Shown in pieces: positions 1 to 5,648 of a DNA stretch of 6,268 nucleotides (position 1 is its first letter; the number at the start of each line of letters is the position of its first letter). The position numbers and the translations under genes were made by a program. Under the pieces are notes generated by a model. That model was not told where the DNA came from. It made no database searches and saw only the letters and a program-made list of their open reading frames with translations. Source of the DNA: Actinomycetota bacterium (GTDB taxonomy: Bacteria > Actinomycetota > Acidimicrobiia > Acidimicrobiales > JAHWLA01); assembly GCA_019347595.1 (NCBI GenBank), contig JAHWLA010000171.1:1-6268 (forward strand), in the 5' to 3' direction.

Positions 1-1094
1 TCTACGTCCTCGGCAGCGAGCGCCACGAGAGCCGCCGCATCGACAACCAGCTCCGAGGCCGCTCGGGCCGCCAGGGCGACCCCGGCGAGAGCCGCTTCTA
101 CCTCTCCCTCGAAGACGAGCTCATGCGCCTCTTCGCCACCGGCGCCATGCAGTGGGTGATGAGCAAGACCCTCGAGGACGACGTGCCAATCGAGGCCAAG
201 ATGGTCACCAAGGCCATCGAGCGGGCGCAGACCACCGTCGAGCAGCGCAACGCCGAGATCCGCAAAGACGTCCTCAAGTACGACGAGGTCATGAACCAGC
301 AGCGCAAGGTGATCTACGCCCGGCGCATGCAGATCCTCGAAGGCGAGAACCTGCGCGAGCACACGCTCGACCTGCTCGACGCCGCCATCGACGGCCTGGT
401 CGAGAGCTACTGCTCCGGCTATCAGGAGGAGTGGGACGTCGAGGGCCTGCTGACCGAGGTGGCGCTGTACTACCCCTCGAAGTTCACGGCCGACGAGCTG
501 CGCGGCGCGGTCAATGCCGACGAGGTGCACGAGAGCCTGCTGGCCGAAGCCGTCCGCTACTACGAGGAGCGCGAGCAGTCCATGCCCGTGCCCGAGGGCG
601 GGCAGCCGGGCGACACCATGCGCGAGCTCGAGCGCGAGGTCATGCTTCAGATCATCGACCAGAAGTGGCGCGAGCACCTGGCCGAGATGGACTATCTGCG
701 CGAGGGCATCAACCTGCGGGCCATGGGCCAGCAGGACCCGCTGGTGGCCTGGCAGCGCGAGGGCTACGACATGTTCGGGCGGATGGTCGCCGGCATCGAC
801 GACGACTACCTCCGCTACGTGATGCACGTCGAAGTCCTCGTCGACAAGCCCGCCGAGCCCGACCTGCGCCAAGCCCGTTACGAGGCGGCCGACGAGCCCG
901 TGCAGGGCCAGGGCGCCGTGCAGCAGGCGGCGCTGGCCGCACCCGCGGCGGCCGAGGGCGGCGGCGCCCAGGCGAGTGCCATGGCCCAGACCACCATGCA
1001 GCCGGTGATGAAGTCCGACGAGGAGAAGCTGGGGCGCAACCAGCCGTGCTGGTGCGGCAGCGGCAAGAAGTTCAAGCTCTGCCACGGGAGATGA
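1..1094 (+). CDS. secA: Protein translocase subunit SecA, C-terminal part (5' end outside window)
   Basis: SecA is the cytoplasmic/peripheral ATPase that drives unfolded preproteins through the SecYEG channel. The frame is open from position 3, and 363 residues are visible before the TGA stop at 1092-1094. The N-terminal side (first nucleotide-binding domain and most of the second) is missing. The visible part begins at the end of the second nucleotide-binding domain with ERHESRRIDNQLRGRSGRQG, the helicase motif VI region with its arginines (about nt 18-80). The helical scaffold/wing region follows, including the conserved DYLREGINLRAMGQQDP stretch (about nt 690-740). A low-complexity Ala/Gly/Gln linker (about nt 890-1000) leads to a SEC-C zinc tail with Cys codons at 1047, 1053 and 1080 and His at 1083 (C-x-C-x8-C-H). 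In E. coli this tail binds zinc and SecB or ribosomes. Intact reading frame and canonical motifs make the identity secure. prfB follows after 12 nt in the same frame, so the two are probably cotranscribed. Confidence 0.97.
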   Translation, partial: YVLGSERHESRRIDNQLRGRSGRQGDPGESRFYLSLEDELMRLFATGAMQWVMSKTLEDDVPIEAKMVTKAIERAQTTVEQRNAEIRKDVLKYDEVMNQQRKVIYARRMQILEGENLREHTLDLLDAAIDGLVESYCSGYQEEWDVEGLLTEVALYYPSKFTADELRGAVNADEVHESLLAEAVRYYEEREQSMPVPEGGQPGDTMRELEREVMLQIIDQKWREHLAEMDYLREGINLRAMGQQDPLVAWQREGYDMFGRMVAGIDDDYLRYVMHVEVLVDKPAEPDLRQARYEAADEPVQGQGAVQQAALAAPAAAEGGGAQASAMAQTTMQPVMKSDEEKLGRNQPCWCGSGKKFKLCHGR

Positions 1095-1106
1095 GAAGCT
1101 CCGCCC

Positions 1107-2213
1107 TTGCGTGATTTCACCGACGAGCTGCGCGCGCTGCGACGGCGGCTGACCGAAGCCGAGACCTACCTCGACATCGAAGGCAAGCGGAAGCGCCTGG
1201 CCGATCTCGAAGGCGAAGTCGGCCGCCCCGACCTGTGGGACGACCCCGACGCCGCCCGGAAGGTGACCACGGAGTACACGCGCGTCGGCGACGACGTGAA
1301 GGTGCTCGGCGACCTCGCCGGACGCGTCGAGGACATCGAGACGCTGCACCAGCTCGGCGTGGAGGAGGGCGACGACTCCGTCGAGGCGGAGTTGGAGGCG
1401 GCGGCGGTCGACCTCGCCCGCCAGTTCGACGCCCTGGAGCTGCGCAGCCTGTTCAGCGGCGAGTACGACGAGCACGACGCGGTGTGCGAGATCCACGCCG
1501 GCGCGGGCGGCACCGACGCCCAGGACTGGGCCGAGATGATGCTGCGCATGTACCAGCGCTGGGCCGAGCGCCGAGGCTTCGGCTTCGAGCTCGACGACGT
1601 GTCCCCGGGCCAGGAGGCCGGCATCCTGTCGGCCACCTTCATCGTCAAGGGGCGCTATGCCTACGGGCTGCTGTCCGGCGAGCAGGGCACCCACCGGCTC
1701 GTGCGTATCTCGCCCTTCGACGCCCAGGCCCGCCGCCAGACCAGCTTCGCCTCGCTGGAAGTGGTGCCGTTCCTGGAGGACCTCTCGGGCGAGGTCGACA
1801 TCGACGAGAAGGACCTGCGCATCGACACCTACCGGTCGTCGGGCGCGGGGGGCCAGCACGTCAACGTCACCGACTCCGCCGTGCGCATCACCCACCTGCC
1901 CACCGGGATCGTGGTGTCGTGCCAGAACGAGCGCAGCCAGATGCAGAACAAGGCCCGGGCCATGCAGGTGCTGGCGGCCAAACTGGCCGAGCGCCAGCGG
2001 GAGGAACGGGCCAAGCAGCTCGAGGAGATCAGCGGCCCCACCACGCAGGCGAGCTGGGGAACCCAGATCCGCTCCTACGTCCAGGCGCCCTACCAGTTGG
2101 TGAAGGACCTGCGCACCGAGCACGAGACCGGCAACGTGCAAGCCGTTATCGACGGCGATCTCGACGAGCTCATGGAGTCGTTCCTCCGCTGGCGCCGCGT
2201 CCAGGAGGGCTAG
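1107..2213 (+). CDS. prfB: Peptide chain release factor 2 (RF2)
   Basis: RF2 enters the ribosomal A site at UAA and UGA stop codons and triggers hydrolysis of peptidyl-tRNA. The 368-residue product has the usual family length. The stop-codon-recognition tripeptide SPF is at residues 202-204, which separates RF2 from RF1 (PxT). The catalytic GGQ is at 248-250 within SSGAGGQHVN, with Ala rather than the unusual Thr of E. coli K-12 before it. The only in-frame start that preserves the N-terminal helices is TTG at 1107; the frame is closed upstream by the secA stop at 1092, and no good ATG or GTG follows nearby. A weak GAGAAG ribosome-binding site lies at 1093-1098, 8 nt upstream. The E. coli-type +1 programmed frameshift (CUU UGA C) is absent: the equivalent place, Y21-L22-D23 (nt 1167-1175), reads TAC CTC GAC in frame. 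The gene ends in TAG, which RF1 rather than RF2 reads. Likely cotranscribed with secA. Confidence 0.97.
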   Translation: MRDFTDELRALRRRLTEAETYLDIEGKRKRLADLEGEVGRPDLWDDPDAARKVTTEYTRVGDDVKVLGDLAGRVEDIETLHQLGVEEGDDSVEAELEAAAVDLARQFDALELRSLFSGEYDEHDAVCEIHAGAGGTDAQDWAEMMLRMYQRWAERRGFGFELDDVSPGQEAGILSATFIVKGRYAYGLLSGEQGTHRLVRISPFDAQARRQTSFASLEVVPFLEDLSGEVDIDEKDLRIDTYRSSGAGGQHVNVTDSAVRITHLPTGIVVSCQNERSQMQNKARAMQVLAAKLAERQREERAKQLEEISGPTTQASWGTQIRSYVQAPYQLVKDLRTEHETGNVQAVIDGDLDELMESFLRWRRVQEG

Positions 2214-2274
2214 GCCCGCGAGCCTGACCGGCACGCCGCAGTGCCACGGTGTTCGGGGGGTGCACGAGTAGCCT

Positions 2275-2280
2275 GAGGGA
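2275..2280 (+). promoter_or_regulatory. Ribosome-binding site of ftsE
   Basis: GAGGGA lies with its GAGG core ending 8 nt before the ATG at 2287, a normal Shine-Dalgarno distance. It fixes the ftsE start. The 73-nt gap between prfB and ftsE otherwise shows only a weak 5-bp hairpin and no convincing promoter, so read-through from prfB is plausible. Confidence 0.6.
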
Positions 2281-2286
2281 CATCCC

Positions 2287-2973
2287 ATGATCCGCCTCGA
2301 ACACGTCACCAAGTCCTACAAAGGGTCGACCGTCGCCCTGCGCGACTGCTCCGTCGACATCCAGAAGGGCGAGTTCGTCTTCCTCGTCGGCCCCTCGGGG
2401 TCCGGGAAGTCGACCTTCCTGCGCCTGCTCACCAAGGAGGAGCAGCCCGACGCGGGCCGCATCTGGGTGGCGGGCAAGGACATCGGCGAGCTGTCCCACT
2501 GGAAGGTCCCGTATCTGCGCCGCAACATCGGCAGCGTCTTCCAGGACTTCAAGCTGCTGCCCAACAAGACCGTCTACGAGAACGTCGCCTTCGCCCTCGA
2601 GGTGATCGGCCGTCCCAAGCACGTCATCTCCTCGCAGGTGCCGCAGATCCTCGACCTGGTGGGCCTGTCCAAGAAGATGGACAACCTCCCCGGCGAGCTG
2701 TCCGGCGGCGAGCAGCAGCGCGTGTCCATCGCCCGTGCGTTTGTCAACCGGCCGCTCATTCTCCTGGCCGACGAGCCCACGGGAAACCTCGACCCCAACA
2801 CCACCGTCGGCATCATGCGCCTGCTCGACCGCATCAACCGCACGGGCACCACCGTCGTCATGGCCACCCACGACCAGGGCATCGTCGACTCCATGCGCCG
2901 CCGTGTCATCGAGCTCGACCGCGGCACGGTCGTGCGCGACCAGGCTCGGGGCGTGTACGGCTACGGCACGTGA
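2287..2973 (+). CDS. ftsE: Cell division ATP-binding protein FtsE
   Basis: FtsE is the cytoplasmic ATPase of the FtsEX complex, an ABC transporter-like machine of the divisome. It does not transport a solute; it uses ATP to switch a periplasmic or extracytoplasmic cell-wall hydrolase system on and off. The 228-residue product has all ABC ATPase elements in order: Walker A GPSGSGKST (35-43), Q-loop Gln86 in VFQDF, signature LSGGEQQR (138-145), Walker B ILLADEPT (158-165, catalytic Glu163) and the switch His195 in ATHD. The YLRRNIGSVFQDFKLLPNKTVYENV segment is typical of FtsE rather than of LolD or MacB ATPases. The ATG start follows a GAGGGA ribosome-binding site. The TGA stop overlaps the GTG start of the next gene (GTGA, 4 nt), which implies translational coupling. 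FtsX, its obligate partner, lies one small gene downstream. Confidence 0.97.
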   Translation: MIRLEHVTKSYKGSTVALRDCSVDIQKGEFVFLVGPSGSGKSTFLRLLTKEEQPDAGRIWVAGKDIGELSHWKVPYLRRNIGSVFQDFKLLPNKTVYENVAFALEVIGRPKHVISSQVPQILDLVGLSKKMDNLPGELSGGEQQRVSIARAFVNRPLILLADEPTGNLDPNTTVGIMRLLDRINRTGTTVVMATHDQGIVDSMRRRVIELDRGTVVRDQARGVYGYGT

Positions 2974-3245
2974 GCAGGCGCCGCACCGGCCCGCCGTTGT
3001 CCGACCAGGCCGTCGCCGACGCCTTCCTTCGTCGCCAAATGGTCGTGACCTCGGTGGCGGGGCTCGCGGGCCTCGTCGCCCTGGCGGGGGCCGGGCTCGT
3101 GGTGTCGCTCACAGACGGGGGATCGGTCGGGCTGAGCATCGCTGCCGTGGGTGCGGCCGTCGTCGTCCTGGCGGTCGCTTTGGTTACCGTCGTCGTCCAT
3201 GCCGTGCGACTCGCCGGCTTCGCATTCCGTAAAGAGGTGCAGTAG
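2970..3245 (+). CDS. Small two-helix membrane protein of unknown function, between ftsE and ftsX
   Basis: I do not recognise a family. The predicted 91-residue product has a basic, polar N-terminus (Arg3-5, then Arg21-22), a hydrophobic helix at about 25-47, a short SLTDGGS turn, a second hydrophobic helix at about 53-77, and a basic C-terminus (Arg80, Arg87, Lys88). By the positive-inside rule both ends should be cytoplasmic, with a hairpin in the membrane. The GTG start overlaps the ftsE TGA stop by 4 nt, and the TAG stop overlaps the ftsX GTG start by 1 nt. There is no good ribosome-binding site of its own, so it is probably translated by coupling to ftsE. Reality as a gene is supported by the exact fit between two genes, the sensible membrane topology, and the ribosome-binding site for ftsX lying inside its last codons. 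A role as an FtsEX accessory subunit is inferred from position alone. Confidence 0.8.
   Translation: MSRRRTGPPLSDQAVADAFLRRQMVVTSVAGLAGLVALAGAGLVVSLTDGGSVGLSIAAVGAAVVVLAVALVTVVVHAVRLAGFAFRKEVQ
3231..3237 (+). promoter_or_regulatory. Ribosome-binding site of ftsX
   Basis: AAAGAGG, followed by T, is one mismatch from AAGGAGGT and ends 7 nt before the GTG at 3245. It supports that GTG as the ftsX start and lies within the last codons of the preceding small gene. Confidence 0.65.
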
Positions 3246-4132
3246 TGGCTCTGTCCGTCGACTACGTCGTGCGGGAGACGTTCGGGAACCTCCGCCGCAA
3301 CATGCTCATGACCCTGGCCGCCGTGCTCACCGTGGCGGTGTCGCTCGCCTTGGTGGGTGGCGCGCTTCTGCTGCGGCAGGCGGTCAACAACGCCACCGTG
3401 CAGTGGCGGGGCGGCGTGGAGCTGTCGATCTTCATGCAGCCCGACGCCCCGCCCAACCAGAGTGAAGCTGTCGAGTCCGAGCTGTCGACGATGCCTGAGG
3501 TCAAGAGCTTCGACTACGTCGACCAGGAGGAGGCGTACACCGAGTTCAAGCAGATGTTCGCCAGCTCGCCCGACATGGTCGAGAGCGTGACCGCCCAGGA
3601 TCTCCCGCCGTCCTACCGGGTCGTCCCCAAGGAGGCGGAGTTCGTGGAGGTCATCGGCGACCGCTTCGAGGCGCGGGAGGGCGTGCGCGACGTCGTCTAC
3701 GCCAAGGACGCCGTCGACACGCTGCTGCGGGTGACCGACTATCTCCAGTGGGGCGTGTTCTTCATCGCCGCCGTGCTGCTCGGCTCCGCCTCGCTGCTGA
3801 TCCTCAACACCATCCGCATGGCGATCTTCGCCCGCCGCCGCGAGGTCGCCGTCATGAAGCTGGTCGGCGCCACCAACTGGTTCATCCGGGTGCCGTTCAT
3901 GCTGGAAGGAATGGTGCAGGGATTCGTGGGCGCGGTCATCGCCTTCTTGGCCGTGTTCGTGCTGCGCGGCATCGTCGGTCGCCTGTTCGACTCCTCGGGC
4001 ATAAACCTGGCCGACCAGCTTGTTGTCAGCAACGGTGAGACGTTCGGGACGGGGGTGCTGCTCCTCTGCGTCGGCGCAGGAGTGGGGGCTGTCGGTTCGT
4101 TCCTTGCTGTGCGACGATTTCTGGACGTGTGA
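3245..4132 (+). CDS. ftsX: Cell division protein FtsX (permease-like membrane subunit)
   Basis: FtsX is the membrane subunit of FtsEX. It passes the ATPase state of FtsE across the membrane to a cell-wall hydrolase or its activator at the division site. The 295-residue product has the family layout: a cytoplasmic N-terminus with VRETFGNLRRN, TM1 at about 21-43, an extracytoplasmic domain at about 44-165, TM2 at 168-190, the conserved cytoplasmic loop RREVAVMKLVGATNWFIRVP (198-217), TM3 at about 222-243, and TM4 at about 266-289. The extracytoplasmic domain, rich in acidic residues and beginning GGVELSIFMQPD, is the part that contacts the hydrolase partner in other species. The GTG start overlaps the preceding stop (TAGTG) and has a near-consensus ribosome-binding site. 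The next gene downstream encodes a coiled-coil M23 peptidase, the expected kind of partner. No smpB or tmRNA gene follows, although smpB sits next to ftsX in mycobacteria. Confidence 0.96.
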   Translation: MALSVDYVVRETFGNLRRNMLMTLAAVLTVAVSLALVGGALLLRQAVNNATVQWRGGVELSIFMQPDAPPNQSEAVESELSTMPEVKSFDYVDQEEAYTEFKQMFASSPDMVESVTAQDLPPSYRVVPKEAEFVEVIGDRFEAREGVRDVVYAKDAVDTLLRVTDYLQWGVFFIAAVLLGSASLLILNTIRMAIFARRREVAVMKLVGATNWFIRVPFMLEGMVQGFVGAVIAFLAVFVLRGIVGRLFDSSGINLADQLVVSNGETFGTGVLLLCVGAGVGAVGSFLAVRRFLDV

Positions 4133-4150
4133 CTTGCACGCGGCGCGCGA

Positions 4151-4190
4151 ATAACGCAACGCTTTTGGTTAGAATCCTGATGACGGTTTA
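4151..4190 (+). promoter_or_regulatory. Candidate promoter for the M23 peptidase gene (-10 TAGAAT at 4170-4175)
   Basis: This 40-nt stretch is about 40% G+C in otherwise GC-rich DNA. It contains TAGAAT (4170-4175), a 5/6 match to the housekeeping sigma -10 consensus. No good -35 hexamer lies at 16-19 nt spacing (4147-4152 is GCGAAT), so the call rests on the -10 and base composition; many actinobacterial promoters lack a clear -35. A start near 4181-4183 would give a leader of about 200 nt before the M23 start codon. Confidence 0.4.
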
Positions 4191-4262
4191 AGCGGCTCGG
4201 GCTCCGGCCCGGGCCCGAGTTGGTGGCTTGATGCGAATCCCCCCTCGCATCGGGCTGCCGTA

Positions 4263-4303
4263 GCCGGCGGCCCCGCCCTCCCGCGTGGGCGGGAGCCGCC
4301 GGC
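4263..4303 (+). other. Strong 16-bp hairpin in the ftsX-M23 gap
   Basis: Arms 4263-4278 and 4287-4303 pair over 9 bp (GCCGGCGGC/GCCGCCGGC), then, past a single bulged A (4294), over 7 more bp (CCCGCCC/GGGCGGG), closing an 8-nt loop. It is almost all G-C. It could be a terminator without U-tract for the ftsE-ftsX unit, or a stem of the M23 leader RNA. No T-run follows, only a pyrimidine-rich CCTTTCCT at 4313-4320. Confidence 0.5.
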
Positions 4304-4352
4304 GCCTACCCGCCTTTCCTGCGTGGTTGTTACGGGCGGTTTGCGCCACTCG

Positions 4353-4374
4353 TCCCTCAAGATCCTTGACGGGA
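4353..4374 (+). promoter_or_regulatory. Hairpin covering the likely ribosome-binding site of the M23 gene
   Basis: Nucleotides 4353-4361 pair with 4365-4374: TCCC with GGGA and TCAAG with CTTGA, leaving a bulged C at 4370 and a 3-nt loop (ATC). The right arm contains GGGA of GGGAAG (4371-4376), the only Shine-Dalgarno-like sequence at a workable distance (8 nt) from the TTG start at 4385. When folded, this hairpin would partly hide the ribosome-binding site. Confidence 0.45.
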
Positions 4375-4375
4375 A

Positions 4376-4400
4376 GCCGATGCTTTGTACGTGCATCGGC
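4376..4400 (+). promoter_or_regulatory. Perfect 8-bp inverted repeat enclosing the M23 start codon
   Basis: GCCGATGC (4376-4383) and GCATCGGC (4393-4400) are exact reverse complements separated by 9 nt. The loop holds the TTG start (4385-4387), and the alternative GTG start (4391-4393) sits at the loop/right-arm edge. As RNA it would present or hide the start codon. As DNA it could be an operator for a dimeric regulator. Confidence 0.4.
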
Positions 4401-5608
4401 GCGCCCTCGCATCCGTTCTCCTGGTCCTGGCCGTCGTCGTGTCGGCAATGGTGCCGGTTCGCGTCGCCTCGGCGGAGACCAAGGAGCAGCGCAAGCAGCG
4501 CATCAACCAGGAGATCCGCACGCTGCGCGAGCAGGTGGAGGAGGCGTCGGAGGCCGAGACCGAACTGCTGGGCCGCCTCGACGACGTGCAGGACAAGCGG
4601 CGCCAGCTCGACGCCCGCGTCGCCGACCTCGACGCCCAGATCCGGGCCAACGAGGCCGACGTGGCCGCCGCCCAGGCCAACCTCGACCGCCTGCAGGGCG
4701 AGTTCGTGCGGGCGCAGACCAAGCTGGCCGACGCCCAAGGACAGGTGGCCGAGGCCCGCAGCGAGCTCCGTGACCGGGCCGTGGCCGCCTATGTCGGCCA
4801 ACCCGCCGTGCACGCCGCCGACCTCATGCTGCGGGCGAGGACGATGCGCGAGGTGGCGGCCACCGCCGGCTACCTCGAAGCCATGGTGTCGTCGCAGAGG
4901 GCGGCGCTGGACCGCTACAGCAAGCTGCGCGACGAGACCGTCGCCCTGCGGGCGGCGGCCGAGGCCACCAAGGACGAGGCCATGGCACAGCGCAATGTCG
5001 TGCTGTCACGGGTCTCCGCGCTGGAGGCCAGCCGCCAGGAGCAGGACGCAGTACGCCAGGAGGTGCTCGGCCACGAGCGCGAGCAGGGCGCCCTGGTCGA
5101 GCAGGTCCGGTCCCGCAAGGCCGAGTTCCAGGCCCAGATCAACGCCCTGCGGGCCGAGTCCAACGTCATCAGCGGCCTGCTGCAGGGGGCGCAGGGCGGC
5201 CAGGCCGTCCAGCCCAGCGGCAAGGGCGTGCTCGCCATGCCGATCCCCGGCGCCCGCATCACGTCGGTGTTCGGGCCCCGCATGCACCCGATCTACCAGG
5301 AGATGCGCACCCACGACGGCATCGATTTCGCGGCGGGCACCGGAACGCCCATTCGGGCGTCGGGCGACGGCGTGGTTATCTACGCCGGCCCGCGGGGTGG
5401 CTACGGCAACGCCACGGTGATCGACCACGGCAACTCGCTCGCCACCCTCTACGCCCACCAGAGCGCCATTCACGTGTCGGTAGGCCAACCGGTGCTGCGT
5501 AACCAGATGGTCGGCGCCGTCGGTTCCACCGGTTTTTCGACGGGCCCCCACCTGCACTTCGAGGTGCGGGTGCAGGGCGTCCCTGTCGACCCAATGCGCT
5601 ACCTCTGA
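4385..5608 (+). CDS. Secreted coiled-coil M23 (LytM) peptidoglycan peptidase, likely FtsEX partner
   Basis: The predicted product is a 407-residue cell-wall hydrolase of the EnvC/PcsB type of architecture. An N-terminal signal peptide (basic MYVHRR, hydrophobic core about 7-22) has a likely cleavage site after Ala-Ser-Ala at 28-30. Long coiled coils follow at about 31-130 and 170-260, flanking a helical segment around RAVAAYVGQP (131-140) that resembles the regulatory helix region of PcsB/RipC-like proteins. A linker leads to the M23 domain at about 285-407. The zinc/catalytic residues are all present: H310 and D314 (HxxxD), H358 in LYAH, and H389 and H391 (HLH). It should therefore be an active endopeptidase, unlike E. 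coli EnvC, which is a degenerate amidase activator. Its place directly after ftsX supports control by FtsEX (inference). The start is TTG at 4385 (GGGAAG 8 nt upstream; frame closed by TGA at 4367) or GTG at 4391; both keep the signal peptide. Initiation lies within strong hairpins. Confidence 0.92.
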   Translation: MYVHRRALASVLLVLAVVVSAMVPVRVASAETKEQRKQRINQEIRTLREQVEEASEAETELLGRLDDVQDKRRQLDARVADLDAQIRANEADVAAAQANLDRLQGEFVRAQTKLADAQGQVAEARSELRDRAVAAYVGQPAVHAADLMLRARTMREVAATAGYLEAMVSSQRAALDRYSKLRDETVALRAAAEATKDEAMAQRNVVLSRVSALEASRQEQDAVRQEVLGHEREQGALVEQVRSRKAEFQAQINALRAESNVISGLLQGAQGGQAVQPSGKGVLAMPIPGARITSVFGPRMHPIYQEMRTHDGIDFAAGTGTPIRASGDGVVIYAGPRGGYGNATVIDHGNSLATLYAHQSAIHVSVGQPVLRNQMVGAVGSTGFSTGPHLHFEVRVQGVPVDPMRYL

Positions 5609-5614
5609 CCCGCA

Positions 5615-5629
5615 GCGGGTAGAACCCGC
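5615..5629 (+). terminator. Small hairpin just after the M23 gene
   Basis: GCGGGT (5615-5620) pairs with ACCCGC (5624-5629) around a 3-nt AGA loop, 6 nt after the TGA stop. There is no following T-run, so it is at best a weak or U-tract-independent terminator. It may act together with the larger palindrome 20 nt downstream. Confidence 0.3.
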
Positions 5630-5648
5630 GGCATGCGCCGCCACCTCT

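Larger units (their letters stand above)
4182..4384 (+). promoter_or_regulatory. Candidate structured 5' leader RNA of the M23 peptidase gene
   Basis: This gene-free stretch contains a close run of inverted repeats. H1 is 4196-4202/4213-4219 (CTCGGGC/GCCCGAG, 7 bp, plus 3 inner pairs after a bulged T). H2 is 4230-4236/4245-4251 (GATGCGA/TCGCATC, 7 perfect bp, C-rich loop). H3 is 4263-4278/4287-4303, 16 bp with one bulged A at 4294. H4 is at 4353-4374. None is followed by a U-tract, so they do not look like ordinary intrinsic terminators, although H1 or H3 could end the ftsX transcript. Long leaders upstream of actinobacterial cell-wall hydrolase genes are sometimes c-di-AMP (ydaO) riboswitches, but I do not find the conserved CAGCUAAC segment here. 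The ligand or regulator, if any, is unknown. Confidence 0.4.

Noticed and set aside
2230..2245. Small hairpin GGCAC/GTGCC after prfB as a terminator
   Set aside because: The stem is only 5 bp with a 6-nt loop and has no T-run after it, which is expected by chance in GC-rich DNA.
2269..2274. TAGCCT as a -10 box for a separate ftsE promoter
   Set aside because: It lies directly before the ribosome-binding site, so the transcript would start after or within that site, and no -35 is visible.
2906..4159. A 417-codon open frame on the minus strand opposite ftsX and the small membrane gene
   Set aside because: It is rich in His, Asp, Arg and Glu, as expected for the antisense of GC-rich hydrophobic genes, has no recognisable motif, and overlaps three well-supported + strand genes. 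The same applies to other long antisense frames such as 2170-2871, 4169-4813 and 5006-5644.
4164..4180. tRNA T-arm-like GGTTAGAATCC
   Set aside because: The flanking bases do not form the T-stem and there is no cloverleaf around it. The TAGAAT within it reads better as a -10 element.
4366..4371. TTGACG as a -35 element close to the M23 start
   Set aside because: No -10 match lies 16-19 nt downstream, and the bases are better explained as the right arm of the hairpin over the ribosome-binding site.
4133..4384. Known riboswitch (c-di-AMP ydaO, cobalamin, c-di-GMP) in the M23 leader
   Set aside because: I looked for the conserved ydaO CAGCUAAC segment and for the signature segments of the other classes and found none. 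Only an unassigned structured leader can be supported.
4133..4384. tmRNA or smpB, expected near ftsX in some actinobacteria
   Set aside because: No SmpB reading frame and no tmRNA-like 3' end (T-arm plus acceptor) is present in the gap or elsewhere in the window.
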